Positions 1 through 7,352 are shown, numbered from the stretch's first letter. The stretch: DNA of 13,157 nt from Chloroflexota bacterium (GCA_016219235.1 JACRBO010000174.1:1-13157), one strand, 5' to 3'. Translations and numbers: made by a program. Notes: generated by a model not told the origin, from the sequence alone.

Positions 1-4
1 CCAT
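1..4 (-). CDS. Start codon of the gene after groES (probably groEL), cut by the window edge
   Basis: An ATG on the minus strand lies at positions 4-2. It is 12 bases past the groES stop and is preceded by AGGAAAG at positions 16-10, a good ribosome site at 5-base spacing. In most bacteria groEL directly follows groES, so the expected product is the 60-kDa chaperonin. Only one codon and one base are visible, so identity rests on gene order alone. Confidence 0.45.
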
Positions 5-9
5 GGGTG

Positions 10-16
10 CTTTCCT
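10..16 (-). promoter_or_regulatory. Ribosome binding site for the gene after groES
   Basis: AGGAAAG on the minus strand lies 5 bases upstream of the ATG at position 4, in the short gap after the groES stop. It shows that translation of a downstream gene restarts here, as expected for groESL. Confidence 0.55.
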
Positions 17-316
17 TTATTTCTCAACGATGGCCAGAATGTCGCTCTCTTTGAGGATGAGCAGCTTCCGGTCGTCGATTTTGACTTCGGTGCCGGCGTA
101 TTTGGCATACAACACCACGTCGCCAGTTTTGACATCCATCGTGATGCGTTGGCCATCGTCATCCGTGCGGCCCGGCCCGGCGGCCAACACCGTTCCTTCC
201 TGGGGCCTCTCTTTGGCCGTCTCCGGCAAAATGATGCCGCTGGCCGTCTTCTCGTCTTTTTCCAACGGCTCCACAACTAAACGATCACCCAGCGGTTTCA
301 GATTCTTGCTTGCCAT
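17..316 (-). CDS. groES: Co-chaperonin GroES (Hsp10)
   Basis: A 99-residue protein of normal GroES length. GroES forms the seven-membered lid that closes the GroEL folding chamber in the cytoplasm, with ATP-driven cycling. The N-terminus reads [13 protein letters not shown] (residues 7-19), the typical Cpn10 opening. The mobile loop (about 20-36) carries the hydrophobic tripeptide IIL at 28-30, followed by PETAKE, which docks into GroEL. A short roof loop with [10 protein letters not shown] is at 48-57, and the end reads ESDILAIVE. The start is fixed by a perfect AGGAGG 8 bases upstream. A following start codon at position 4 fits a groES-groEL operon running off the left edge. I do not see a CIRCE operator upstream; an unrelated inverted repeat is there instead. 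Identification is secure. Confidence 0.97.
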   Translation of the reverse strand: MASKNLKPLGDRLVVEPLEKDEKTASGIILPETAKERPQEGTVLAAGPGRTDDDGQRITMDVKTGDVVLYAKYAGTEVKIDDRKLLILKESDILAIVEK

Positions 317-324
317 GCGTGCTG

Positions 325-330
325 CCTCCT
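325..330 (-). promoter_or_regulatory. Strong groES ribosome binding site
   Basis: AGGAGG on the minus strand, fully complementary to the anti-Shine-Dalgarno, is 8 bases before the groES ATG. It decides the start and predicts high translation. Confidence 0.85.
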
Positions 331-353
331 GATGAGATTATTTCACTGTGCAG

Positions 354-408
354 CCTTGCGAGGGGTGGCCTGGGCGACTGACAATCCTTGAATTCAACCC
401 TCGCAAGG
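354..408. repeat. 11-bp inverted repeat upstream of groES
   Basis: CCTTGCGAGGG at 354-364 and its exact reverse complement CCCTCGCAAGG at 398-408 are separated by 33 bases. A perfect 10-base palindrome, TTGAATTCAA, lies at 388-397, directly against the right arm. The element is in the 110-bp gap between the RRM gene stop and groES. No run of T follows it on the minus strand, so it does not look like an intrinsic terminator. A two-site operator for groESL, or a leader structure, is more plausible. No GCACTC-N9-GAGTGC (CIRCE) is visible. Confidence 0.6.
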
Positions 409-426
409 TTCTCCCCACCCACTGAA

Positions 427-702
427 TCATTGCGGTCGGCCACTGCCGCGCACCAGGCGCGGTCGGGCCAGGCTCACCGTCATCGATCGATCACCCAGGC
501 GATACGCGTCGAACATACGGATCGCTTTTCGAGTGTCGGCGCGCGCGGCCATCGTGACGAACGCATGACCCGTCGACGCGCCGGTGGCCCGATCTTTCAT
601 CACTGCGACCAGAGCGACCTCGCCTGCCTGCGCAAATAACCGGCGCAAATCGTCATTCGAGGTTGTGTCCGACAAGTTACCCACAGCCAGTTTTGCGTCC
701 AT
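427..702 (-). CDS. Small RRM-type RNA-binding protein
   Basis: A 91-residue single RNA recognition motif protein, of the kind found as stand-alone RRM proteins in cyanobacteria, Chloroflexota and others. These bind single-stranded RNA and are often linked to cold or stress response. RNP2-like KLAVGNL is at 4-10 and RNP1-like STGHAFVTM at 43-51, with the expected spacing. DDLRRLFAQAGEV (17-29) fits helix 1 and strand 2, and ADTRKAIRMFD (55-65) fits helix 2. The tail PRLVRGSGRPQ is short and basic. Odd point: of the three aromatic positions that usually stack on RNA, only F48 remains; the others are A6 and H46. AAGGAG 7 bases upstream supports the ATG. The neighbours are a small ORF upstream and groES downstream on the same strand. 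The family call is firm; function is inferred. Confidence 0.88.
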   Translation of the reverse strand: MDAKLAVGNLSDTTSNDDLRRLFAQAGEVALVAVMKDRATGASTGHAFVTMAARADTRKAIRMFDAYRLGDRSMTVSLARPRLVRGSGRPQ

Positions 703-720
703 TCTTTATCTCCTTCGTCA

Positions 721-735
721 CCGGCTATGCGCCGG
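721..735 (-). other. Short hairpin just upstream of the RRM gene ribosome site
   Basis: CCGGC-TATGC-GCCGG is a perfect 5-bp stem with a 5-base loop. On the minus strand it ends 4 bases before the GAAGGAG ribosome site (710-716). It could tune translation of the RRM gene; this is weak evidence from a short stem. Confidence 0.35.
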
Positions 736-746
736 GAGACCACAAA

Positions 747-953
747 TTACCGGTTGAATCGTCCCTGGTTGCTCCCAATGTGATTGGCTTGCTGCCGTGC
801 CTGTCGGTCCAGTGCGCGGCGTGCCGCTATCGGTAAGGCTTTCCATTCGTCCGGCGTAAGGACGCGCCCAAACTTTGCAAGGAAAATCCGTTTGAGGTTT
901 CGATCGATTCGGTGTGCCAGGCGTGTGTCCGCCCGCATGTCGTGTGATGTCAT
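747..953 (-). CDS. Small basic hypothetical protein, 68 residues
   Basis: I do not recognise the family. The 68-residue product starts MTSHDMRADTRLAHRIDRNL and continues with a LAKFGRVLTPDEWKALP segment that reads like an amphipathic helix-turn-helix-like stretch. It then runs through a very basic helix (ARRALDRQARQQ) to a polar tail. There are no cysteines, membrane segment or signal peptide. It ends 44 bases before the RRM gene and runs the same way, so the two could be co-transcribed. The ribosome site is weak (GAGAGA about 7 bases upstream of ATG). An overlapping frame starting at 978 (GTG) has a less protein-like composition and was not chosen. A real small gene is plausible, not proven. 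Confidence 0.45.
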   Translation of the reverse strand: MTSHDMRADTRLAHRIDRNLKRIFLAKFGRVLTPDEWKALPIAARRALDRQARQQANHIGSNQGRFNR

Positions 954-1074
954 CGGTTATCTCTCGCTGTTGCTCCACTCTGATCAGTCAGGCCGTTGGA
1001 CAATTTTCAAATCGATGCTGGTGCCAGCGTCGACCCGCCGCGTACCGTGGGGGCCTGCCGATGCGCCACCCAAC

Positions 1075-1088
1075 GTTATCATGATAAC
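1075..1088. promoter_or_regulatory. 14-bp perfect palindrome in the divergent intergenic region
   Basis: GTTATCATGATAAC reads the same on both strands. It lies between the 68-residue ORF (minus) and the histidine kinase gene (plus), in a GC-rich stretch where an AT-rich perfect palindrome stands out. This is the form of a dimeric-regulator operator. No regulator can be named. The rest of 954-1190 shows no gene; a second 10-base palindrome, TTGCGCGCAA, is at 1139-1148. Confidence 0.4.
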
Positions 1089-1192
1089 TGCTTCACAGGC
1101 CGGTGGCTGTCGGCTTGAGGCTGAAGAATTTGTAGGCATTGCGCGCAAATGGCTGTCGGTCTTTGTCCTACACGTGCCCCTGCAATCGATTT

Positions 1193-1207
1193 GCGCGTGT
1201 CACGCGC
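1193..1207. promoter_or_regulatory. 15-nt dyad over the -35 region of the kinase promoter
   Basis: GCGCGTG-T-CACGCGC has two perfect 7-bp arms around one central base. It covers the place where the -35 box should lie (about 1198-1203) for the TATAAT at 1221-1226. No good -35 consensus is present there. This arrangement suggests a promoter controlled by a dimeric protein bound at the dyad. Confidence 0.5.
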
Positions 1208-1220
1208 CCGGACTCTGGTC

Positions 1221-1226
1221 TATAAT
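1221..1226 (+). promoter_or_regulatory. -10 box of the histidine kinase promoter
   Basis: A perfect TATAAT lies 70 bases before the kinase start codon and predicts transcription from about 1233. The -35 region is poor (TGTCAC at 17-base spacing), which fits a promoter that depends on an activator. Confidence 0.6.
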
Positions 1227-1243
1227 GGACTTAGTGATGTCAC

Positions 1244-1276
1244 TTCAAGCGTCGTTCACTTTGAGCGACGCTTGAA
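1244..1276 (+). other. 15-bp hairpin in the leader of the kinase mRNA
   Basis: TTCAAGCGTCGTTCA (1244-1258) pairs with TGAGCGACGCTTGAA (1262-1276) around a CTT loop, with a single G-T wobble. It begins about 11 bases after the predicted transcript start and ends 8 bases before the GGAG ribosome site (1285-1288). No T tract follows on either strand, so it is not an intrinsic terminator. It may stabilise the mRNA or act as a binding site. Confidence 0.6.
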
Positions 1277-1295
1277 AAGAAGACGGAGCAGTTCG

Positions 1296-2651
1296 ATGCC
1301 GCCCACACTTGAATCCGAACCTGATGAAGCGCAAAATGACGCAGGCCAGCTGGACAAAGCCCGACTGTACCGTGAGAGTCAACGCTTGAACGTCGAGTTG
1401 GAACAGCGTGTCGGCGATCGCACCGCCGAATTGCGGGCCGCGGTCGCGCAGCTAAAACAATCGGAAGCGACGATCCAGACGCTGTTCCGCATCAGCACGA
1501 AGCTGAATGCGACGCTCGACGTGGGCGTCATCCTGGATGAACTGGCACAAGAAGCTATCCGCATTGTCAACGGTGAAAGCGGCTTTGCGGGTCTACGAAC
1601 ACCCGACGGCATGACGGTTCGCAAATATTTCCGGCAGGGTCGAGCCATCCCGTTTGAATACACCTGGCCGGCGGGGCTCGGCATCCCCGGCTGGGTGTTG
1701 CAGCACAAAGTCCCCTATGGCACCAGCGATGCGCGCCACGATCCGGTGATCCAGTTGGAACTCGCGATCAATGCCGATGTGCGCTCGATCATTTGTACGC
1801 CAATTCTGGACTCGATCGGTGAGGTGCTGGGCTATTTCGATATCCGCAACAAGCGGGACGGCGAAGGTTTCACCATCAGCGATCAAGAAATGCTGATGGC
1901 ACTCGCCCCGGCCGCGTCCATCGCCATTCAGAATGCGCTGGCCTATCAGCAGCGCCTGTCAGCCGAAGCCGAGCTGCAGGCGTCGTATGAACGTTTGCGC
2001 GCGCTGGCGGCCAATCTGGAATTGGTGCGCGAAGAGGAACGGACGCAAATTGCGCGCGAACTGCACGATCAATTGGGGCAGGCGTTGACAGCGATGAAGT
2101 TCGATCTGGCATGGCTGACCGATCGGCTGGTAAGTAAGGACGCCGCGCTTGGCCAACGGGCGAAAGCGGTCACCGCGCAGATGGATACGATGATCAAAAC
2201 GGTGCGCCGCATCGCGACCGAGTTGCGGCCGGGCATGTTGGACGACCTCGGGCTGGCCGCCTCGATCGAATGGCTGGCGCACGACTTTGAGAAACGCACG
2301 GGCATTGTGTGTGAAGTGAATCTACCTGTTCAAGACCTGCCTTTATCGCGTGCTCAATCGCTGGCGCTGTTTCGCATCTTTCAGGAAGCATTGACGAATG
2401 TGGCCCGTCACGCCGGTGCACAGCTCATCGAAGTGGTCCTGCGGGTCGACGCCGCGCCCGAGGTGTTGACGCTTCAGGTTCACGATGACGGGCGCGGGAT
2501 TCAAACGGGTGAAATTGCCGGCTTGCACTCGCTGGGCCTGCTGGGAATGCGCGAGCGCGCGCAGCGTCTGGGCGGCGCCTTCGCTATTCGCGGTGCGCCG
2601 GGTGACGGAACGTTCGTGACGGTGTCGATTCCCGTCAAGCCGACTGACTGA
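1296..2651 (+). CDS. Cytoplasmic GAF-domain sensor histidine kinase (HisKA_3/NarL partner type)
   Basis: A 451-residue soluble kinase with no membrane segment. After a polar N-terminus, a coiled coil spans about 20-60, then a GAF sensor domain about 65-215, a second coiled coil 217-248, a HisKA_3 dimerisation/phosphoacceptor domain with ELHDQLGQ (phosphorylated His257), and a HATPase domain with N-box FQEALTNVARHA (362-373), G1-box DDGRG (397-401) and G2-like LGLLGMRERAQRLGG (413-427). It should autophosphorylate and pass phosphate to the regulator encoded directly downstream. The GAF ligand cannot be told from sequence. An upstream in-frame extension to 1149 exists, but GGAG at 1285-1288, 7 bases before ATG 1296, and the promoter at 1221 fix this start. 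The stop overlaps a possible ATG of the next frame by one base, so the pair is one operon. Confidence 0.93.
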   Translation: MPPTLESEPDEAQNDAGQLDKARLYRESQRLNVELEQRVGDRTAELRAAVAQLKQSEATIQTLFRISTKLNATLDVGVILDELAQEAIRIVNGESGFAGLRTPDGMTVRKYFRQGRAIPFEYTWPAGLGIPGWVLQHKVPYGTSDARHDPVIQLELAINADVRSIICTPILDSIGEVLGYFDIRNKRDGEGFTISDQEMLMALAPAASIAIQNALAYQQRLSAEAELQASYERLRALAANLELVREEERTQIARELHDQLGQALTAMKFDLAWLTDRLVSKDAALGQRAKAVTAQMDTMIKTVRRIATELRPGMLDDLGLAASIEWLAHDFEKRTGIVCEVNLPVQDLPLSRAQSLALFRIFQEALTNVARHAGAQLIEVVLRVDAAPEVLTLQVHDDGRGIQTGEIAGLHSLGLLGMRERAQRLGGAFAIRGAPGDGTFVTVSIPVKPTD

Positions 2652-2674
2652 TGTGGTCGAATCGGAGACGTATG

Positions 2675-3304
2675 ATGCTTAGAATTCTGTTAGCCGATGA
2701 TCACGCCGTGGTGCGCCAGGGCGTCAAGCAAATTCTGGCCGACGCGTTTGCCAGGGCCACGTTTGGTGAGGCGCAAAATGCCCGCGAACTGCTGGACCTG
2801 GTTGCCGGCAAGCGTTGGGACATCGTGGTGTTGGATCTGACGATGCCAGGCGGCAACGGCCTGGAGGCGTTGAAGCAGATCAAGCACGATCGGCCGCAAC
2901 TGCCGGTGTTGATTCTCAGTATGTATCCTGAAGATCAGTATGCGGTGCGAACCATTCGAGCGGGGGCGGCGGGCTACTTAAACAAGGAGAGCGCGCCGGA
3001 GGAGCTGGTGACTGCCATCCGCAAAATCTTGCACGGCGGGAAATACATCAGCGCGGCGGTCGCCGACGAGTTAGTGCTGCACGCCCGGCACGAGGATGAT
3101 CAGCCACTGCATAAACACCTGTCAGATCGTGAGTATCAAGTGCTGTGCCTGATTGCGGCGGGTAAGGAGGTCAAAGAAATTTCCACTGAACTGTCCCTGA
3201 GCGCCAAAACAATCAGCACCTATCGCACGCGGCTGCTGGAGAAGATGAACATGAAGACAAGCGCTGAACTCACCCACTATGCGATTCAGAACGGTCTGGT
3301 CTAA
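2675..3304 (+). CDS. NarL/LuxR-family response regulator
   Basis: A 209-residue two-domain regulator. Receiver domain: acidic pair D8-D9, phosphoacceptor D54 in VVLDLTMPGGNG, conserved serine in LILSMYP (80-86) and K104 in YLNKESAPEE. The C-terminal LuxR-type helix-turn-helix spans about 147-205 (LSDREYQVLCLIAAGKEVKE, then the recognition helix around LSAKTISTYRTRLLEKM). Phosphorylation by the upstream HisKA_3 kinase should promote dimerisation and DNA binding; palindromes near the kinase promoter could be its targets, which is a guess. Start choice: GGAG at 2664-2667 is 7 bases from ATG 2675. ATG 2672 (4 bases) and ATG 2651, which overlaps the kinase stop, are in frame but less well placed. 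The family is certain; the target genes are unknown. Confidence 0.94.
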   Translation: MLRILLADDHAVVRQGVKQILADAFARATFGEAQNARELLDLVAGKRWDIVVLDLTMPGGNGLEALKQIKHDRPQLPVLILSMYPEDQYAVRTIRAGAAGYLNKESAPEELVTAIRKILHGGKYISAAVADELVLHARHEDDQPLHKHLSDREYQVLCLIAAGKEVKEISTELSLSAKTISTYRTRLLEKMNMKTSAELTHYAIQNGLV

Positions 3305-3440
3305 GATGGTCGTAAGCAGCCAGGACAAGAACAAGCGAGGTAATGGTTGACGAAGACGTACGTGCGCACGACTACCTCCTGAACCGCCCCCCAAATTTCT
3401 CGGCGGATCTCAATGACGAGGTGCGCAAGACCATAGCCCT

Positions 3441-4115
3441 TCACATCTCCTCCTCCAGCACCCTTCCATTCTCCCTGAGCCACGCCTTCGCCTCCTCATA
3501 CTTCGGCACCTGTACCGAGACGATGTTCCAGAACCTCGCCGTGTGATTCGGCTCCAACAGGTGCGCCAGTTCGTGGACAATAACGTAATCGATGACGAAG
3601 GTCGGCGCTTTGATGATGCGCCAGTTGAAGTTGAGGTTGTTCTTTGGCGTGCATGATCCCCAGCGGACTTTGAGATCGGAGATGAGCACACGACCATAGG
3701 TGACGCCTAAGGCTTTGGCAAAGGCATCGACTTTGGCGGGGAGTTTCTGCCGCGCCCGTTCGATGTACCACTCGCGCACGAGGCGCGCCGCGTTCGACCG
3801 CTGGCGGCGCGAGAGGGTGAAGCCGCCGTTGAAGTGCAGGCCGGGCACATCATCGTTGGTCAGATCGAGGCGGTAGTTGCGGCCCAGATAGAGGAGCGTT
3901 TCACCAGCGACGAATTCTTTGCGCGTAACGTATGCCGGATACTTTTGCTTGTGGTTGGTCTTCTCGTACAGCCACAAGCGCTTGGCTTCGACGGCGTGGC
4001 GGATGGAAGTATCGCTGGTGCCAAGCGGGGCGCGCACGACCACCGAGCCATCGCGCTCGACGATGAGGCTAAGCGTGCGGCGCTTCGAGTAGACGACAGA
4101 ATAATTGAGTTTCAT
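3441..4115 (-). CDS. YgjP-like zinc metallopeptidase (DUF45/COG1451 family)
   Basis: A 224-residue protein of the YgjP/DUF45 family of predicted zinc-dependent hydrolases. The N-terminal half is a beta-rich domain (SVVYSKRRTLSLIVERDGSV, 6-25). The family signature RWGSC is at 151-155. The gluzincin-like active site HELAH is at 181-185 (zinc ligands H181, H185; catalytic E182), with the third ligand H191 in the EPNHTARFW segment. All catalytic residues are present. No signal peptide is visible, so it should be cytoplasmic. The substrate is unknown for this family. It lies 63 bases after hsdR on the same strand with a palindromic repeat in the gap, so it is probably the last gene of the restriction operon; genes of this family are often found beside type I systems. 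It could instead be a separately expressed housekeeping gene. Confidence 0.88.
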   Translation of the reverse strand: MKLNYSVVYSKRRTLSLIVERDGSVVVRAPLGTSDTSIRHAVEAKRLWLYEKTNHKQKYPAYVTRKEFVAGETLLYLGRNYRLDLTNDDVPGLHFNGGFTLSRRQRSNAARLVREWYIERARQKLPAKVDAFAKALGVTYGRVLISDLKVRWGSCTPKNNLNFNWRIIKAPTFVIDYVIVHELAHLLEPNHTARFWNIVSVQVPKYEEAKAWLRENGRVLEEEM

Positions 4116-4132
4116 CGCCGTTCCGAGAAGTC

Positions 4133-4168
4133 GCGTCCTTCGACTGCACTTCGTTCCGCTCAGGACGC
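4133..4168. repeat. Palindromic intergenic repeat between hsdR and the metallopeptidase
   Basis: GCGTCCT (4133-4139) pairs with AGGACGC (4162-4168). Between them lie CTTCGACTGC, CTTCGTTCCG and GCTCAGGA-like words, typical of short dispersed repeats seen between genes in some environmental bacteria. It fills more than half of the 63-bp gap and differs in sequence from the two repeats around the GIY-YIG gene. It may act as an mRNA stability or attenuation structure; dispersal in the genome is not testable here. Confidence 0.5.
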
Positions 4169-4178
4169 TTGAAGGGCG

Positions 4179-7100
4179 TCAGTCACGCACAATAGTAGCA
4201 TGATTCTCTCTCGCCCATTCCATCAGGCGCGAGATGAGCGGCTGCCACTTCGCCAGCATATTCGGATAGGTGACAAAGCGTTCGGACAAGAGTAACTGCT
4301 GCAATTCGGCCTTCAGGCGATTCTGCGCCGGGATGGACTGCCAGAAGCCGGCCGAGCGCACTTCGCGCTGAAGCACGATGAAGATATTTTGCGTTAGATC
4401 GACGTTTTGGGCAATTTCGTCTTCGCTCAGATCGCGGTTGTCGAAGAGTTCGGCCCGGAAGATGCGGAAGATGGGCATCTGCCGCTTGCGATCGAGGCCG
4501 TAGGTCTGCTCTTTCTCTTTGGCTTCGATGCGCTGCCGCAACTTCTCCAGTTCTTCGACGATCTTGTCCCAGTTGTCTTTGAAGTCGCGCAGGATTTGCT
4601 CCAGCGCCTGCGCGAAGGACGAGAACAGTTCCGGGTCTTCGTCGATGTTGACATCGATGAAGTGGCGGATGGCATGCTCGACGGCGGCGGCTTTGGTCTT
4701 GCTGCGTTTGCGCGCCTGCACGTCCTTCTGGAAATCGTCGTCCAGAATCGAGATGGGCGCGACCTTCAGCGTGATGCCCTGCGAGCGCAGATACTCATCG
4801 GTGATGGTGCGCAGCTTGGGCGGAATGCCCTTCATGCTCAGGCGTCCATCGTGCAGATGCCGATAAGCCAGTTCGTTGACTTCAGAAAAATTCTGGTAGT
4901 CGGGCCACACGTCGAGCGCTTCTTTGCGCGGCATGGCCTGATTGAAGGCGCTGGTCAACTTCTGGAACGCGAGGATGTAGTCAAAGCGGATGTCTTCGTC
5001 GTAGAAGAGATCGAAGAAGGCATCGGGATCGGAGAAGTCGTGCAGGCCGTGGCGCTTGAGCAAGTCCCAGATTTCCCGCCGGGCCTGCTCCAGTTCGCCG
5101 AGGATGTCCTGTTCGTCGCGCAGCGCATCGAGGATGTCCTGCTGCTCGCGTTCGGCATAACTGTCGAGCGCGCGTTTGAGATGATGGCCGATGCCGACGT
5201 AGTCCACGACGAAGCCGCGCTCTTTGTGCTCGTCGCCGACGCGATTGACGCGGGCGATGGTCTGCAGCAAGTTGTGATCGGTGATGACGCGATCGAGATA
5301 GAGCACCTGCTCGATCGGCGCGTCGAAGCCCGTGATCAGCATGTTGTTGACGACGATGATGCCCACGCGCCCATCCACCCGATCGGTCCCCTCACCCTCG
5401 ATCGATTCGAAGGGCAGTTTGAAGCGGCGGATGCTGCGGCGATGATAGCCTTCGTCGGTGAAGGGCTTGAGATGCGCCAGATCGTTGTGACCCCCCGAAA
5501 TGACGACGGCTGTTTCCAGCGTCCGCAAGCGATCGACGTTGATGCACAGCGGATTCTTGATCTCAAGTTCGGCGATCCTGGCTTGCAGCGCGGCGTCGAG
5601 GTAGGTCTTGTAGCGCACCGCGGCCTCGCGCGAGGTGGCGACGACCTGCGCCTTGAAGCCGCCGGGGAAGACGTGGCGCACGTAGTGATCGATCATGTCG
5701 AGCGCTTTGGCGCGGATGGTGTCCTGCGCTTCCAAATAGGCATCGCGCGAACCGTAGCCCAGAATTTGCAGGCGCTCGCCCAGATTGTAGTCGCTGAAGA
5801 CATCCTCGAAGCGTCGATCCATCGCCGCCGGGTCGCTGATCTCGGCGTTGTGCGTGCGCCCTTCGTACACGATTTCGAGCGTCGTGCCGTCGGCGATCGA
5901 CTGGCGCATGGTGTACTTGTCGATGTAGTCGCCGAAGGTCTGCTCGGTCCGATCGATGGGCGTGCCGGTGTAGGCGATGCGCGCGGCGTTGGGCAAGGCC
6001 CGATCGAGATTGGCGCCCAGCAGTTTGTACTGCGAGCGGTGCGCTTCATCGATCATGATCAGGATATGCGGGCGCGGGTTGAGTTCAGGGAAAATCTCGC
6101 GCAGATCGCGCTCTTGAAATTTGTGGATCATCGCCATGACCAGATCGGGCGAGTCGGTGGCGAGCAGTTCTTTGAGGCTGCGGCCGGGCCGATCGGGATT
6201 GGGGTTGATCCACTCGACGATCTTCACCGTCTGCCCGACGCTGCCGCCGGTCTCCGTCAACTGTTCTTCCAGCTGCGTCCGATCGGTGACGAAGACGATC
6301 TTCCAATCGGCAAAGGCCGTCTGCCGCCGCATGGCACGCACCATGAACATCATCGTCAGCGATTTGCCGGAACCTTGCGTGTGCCAGATGATGCCGCTGC
6401 GCTCGCGGCGATTGCGCCCGTCCAGCAGGCGCTTCACGGCCAACTGCACCGCGCGGAACTGCTGATAGCGCGCAACGATCTTGATGGTCTGGCCTTTGTC
6501 GTTGACGCCGAAGATGGTGAAGGCGTGAATGAGGCGCAGGAGATTATCGGGCGCGCACATGCCGGCGAGGAGCCGCTGCTGATCGTTGGGCGCGGTGCCT
6601 TGATGCGGCACGCGAAGCGCGTCGAGCGTGAGCGGATATGGATCGCTCCAGCGGTAGAAGTGCTTTTCGATGTGCGTGGTGAGCGTGCCGAATTTGGCCT
6701 GCTGGCGGCAGGTGGCGACTATGAACTGGTTGTAGGCGAACAGCTCTTGATTGCCTTCCGCACCTTCACCGCGCTGCTGGCTATAGCGCAGCAGTTGATC
6801 GATGGCTTCGGCGATGGCGTCTTTGACGTGCGGCGATTTGCATTCGACGACGGCGACGGGCAGGCCGTTGAGGAACAGCACCACGTCGGGCACGACGCAG
6901 TGCTCGGTGCCGGGCACGCGCACTTTGAATTGCGAGATGGCGATGAACGAGTTACGCTCGGGATGCTGAAAGTCGATGTAGCGGACGGTGGGGCTGATTT
7001 CGCCCGTGGTGTGATTGACGGCGACGTGCGTGTTGTCCAGCAGCAGTTCCAGCACGCGCCGGTTGTTCTCGATGAGGTTCTTCTGCGGGAAGTGCGTGAT

Positions 7101-7352
7101 CCGATTGACGACTTCGGCCACCTGATCATCGCGCAGGAAGGGATTGATGCCGCGCAACGCCTCGATCAACTTGGGCTTGAGCACGATTTCGCCAAAGTCC
7201 GATCGGAAACTCTGCCCCGGCGATTGATGATGCAAGTCCAGCCGGATGACATCCCAGCCCAGATCGTGCAGTTGATCGAGCAGCGGCTCTTCGACGTGCG
7301 ACTTCTCGTCGAGGCGGATAGAGGCGGTGGCTTTGTCGTTGGAGAGGATCAT
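4179..7352 (-). CDS. hsdR: Type I restriction enzyme R subunit (HsdR)
   Basis: A 1057-residue HsdR of normal length. It is the ATP-driven translocase and nuclease of the R2M2S complex: it pulls DNA past the bound specificity subunit and cuts unmethylated DNA at a distance. The N-terminal PD-(D/E)XK nuclease is visible as PDVVLF (155-160) followed by VVECKSP (168-174), giving D156, E170 and K172. Helicase motor motifs follow: Walker A HTQGSGKS (324-331), motif II DEAH (435-438), motif III TGTP (462-465), motif V TGFDAP (674-679) and motif VI QTIARVNR (697-704). The C-terminal part is helical and should bind the methylase core. ATG 7352 has AAGG about 12 bases upstream. It follows hsdS, but a repeat-GIY-YIG-repeat unit is wedged between them. 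The gene appears intact with all catalytic residues. Confidence 0.97.
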   Translation of the reverse strand: MILSNDKATASIRLDEKSHVEEPLLDQLHDLGWDVIRLDLHHQSPGQSFRSDFGEIVLKPKLIEALRGINPFLRDDQVAEVVNRITHFPQKNLIENNRRVLELLLDNTHVAVNHTTGEISPTVRYIDFQHPERNSFIAISQFKVRVPGTEHCVVPDVVLFLNGLPVAVVECKSPHVKDAIAEAIDQLLRYSQQRGEGAEGNQELFAYNQFIVATCRQQAKFGTLTTHIEKHFYRWSDPYPLTLDALRVPHQGTAPNDQQRLLAGMCAPDNLLRLIHAFTIFGVNDKGQTIKIVARYQQFRAVQLAVKRLLDGRNRRERSGIIWHTQGSGKSLTMMFMVRAMRRQTAFADWKIVFVTDRTQLEEQLTETGGSVGQTVKIVEWINPNPDRPGRSLKELLATDSPDLVMAMIHKFQERDLREIFPELNPRPHILIMIDEAHRSQYKLLGANLDRALPNAARIAYTGTPIDRTEQTFGDYIDKYTMRQSIADGTTLEIVYEGRTHNAEISDPAAMDRRFEDVFSDYNLGERLQILGYGSRDAYLEAQDTIRAKALDMIDHYVRHVFPGGFKAQVVATSREAAVRYKTYLDAALQARIAELEIKNPLCINVDRLRTLETAVVISGGHNDLAHLKPFTDEGYHRRSIRRFKLPFESIEGEGTDRVDGRVGIIVVNNMLITGFDAPIEQVLYLDRVITDHNLLQTIARVNRVGDEHKERGFVVDYVGIGHHLKRALDSYAEREQQDILDALRDEQDILGELEQARREIWDLLKRHGLHDFSDPDAFFDLFYDEDIRFDYILAFQKLTSAFNQAMPRKEALDVWPDYQNFSEVNELAYRHLHDGRLSMKGIPPKLRTITDEYLRSQGITLKVAPISILDDDFQKDVQARKRSKTKAAAVEHAIRHFIDVNIDEDPELFSSFAQALEQILRDFKDNWDKIVEELEKLRQRIEAKEKEQTYGLDRKRQMPIFRIFRAELFDNRDLSEDEIAQNVDLTQNIFIVLQREVRSAGFWQSIPAQNRLKAELQQLLLSERFVTYPNMLAKWQPLISRLMEWARENHATIVRD

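Noticed and set aside
784..1275. A 163-codon plus-strand frame over the small ORF and intergenic region
   Set aside because: It covers the promoter and palindromes of the kinase gene, is rich in Arg, Ser and Cys without pattern, and has no good ribosome site.
1244..1276. The leader hairpin as an intrinsic terminator
   Set aside because: There is no T tract after it on either strand, and no gene ends next to it.
3305..3440. A bidirectional terminator between the regulator gene and the metallopeptidase gene
   Set aside because: Only a 10-base palindrome (CGTGCGCACG, 3361-3370) is present, without T tracts on either side.
3343..3546. A 67-codon plus-strand frame after the response regulator
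   Set aside because: The first 30 residues look acceptable, but the second half is antisense to the metallopeptidase gene, the ribosome site spacing is too short, and no family is recognised. The opposite frame at 3301-3483 is no better.
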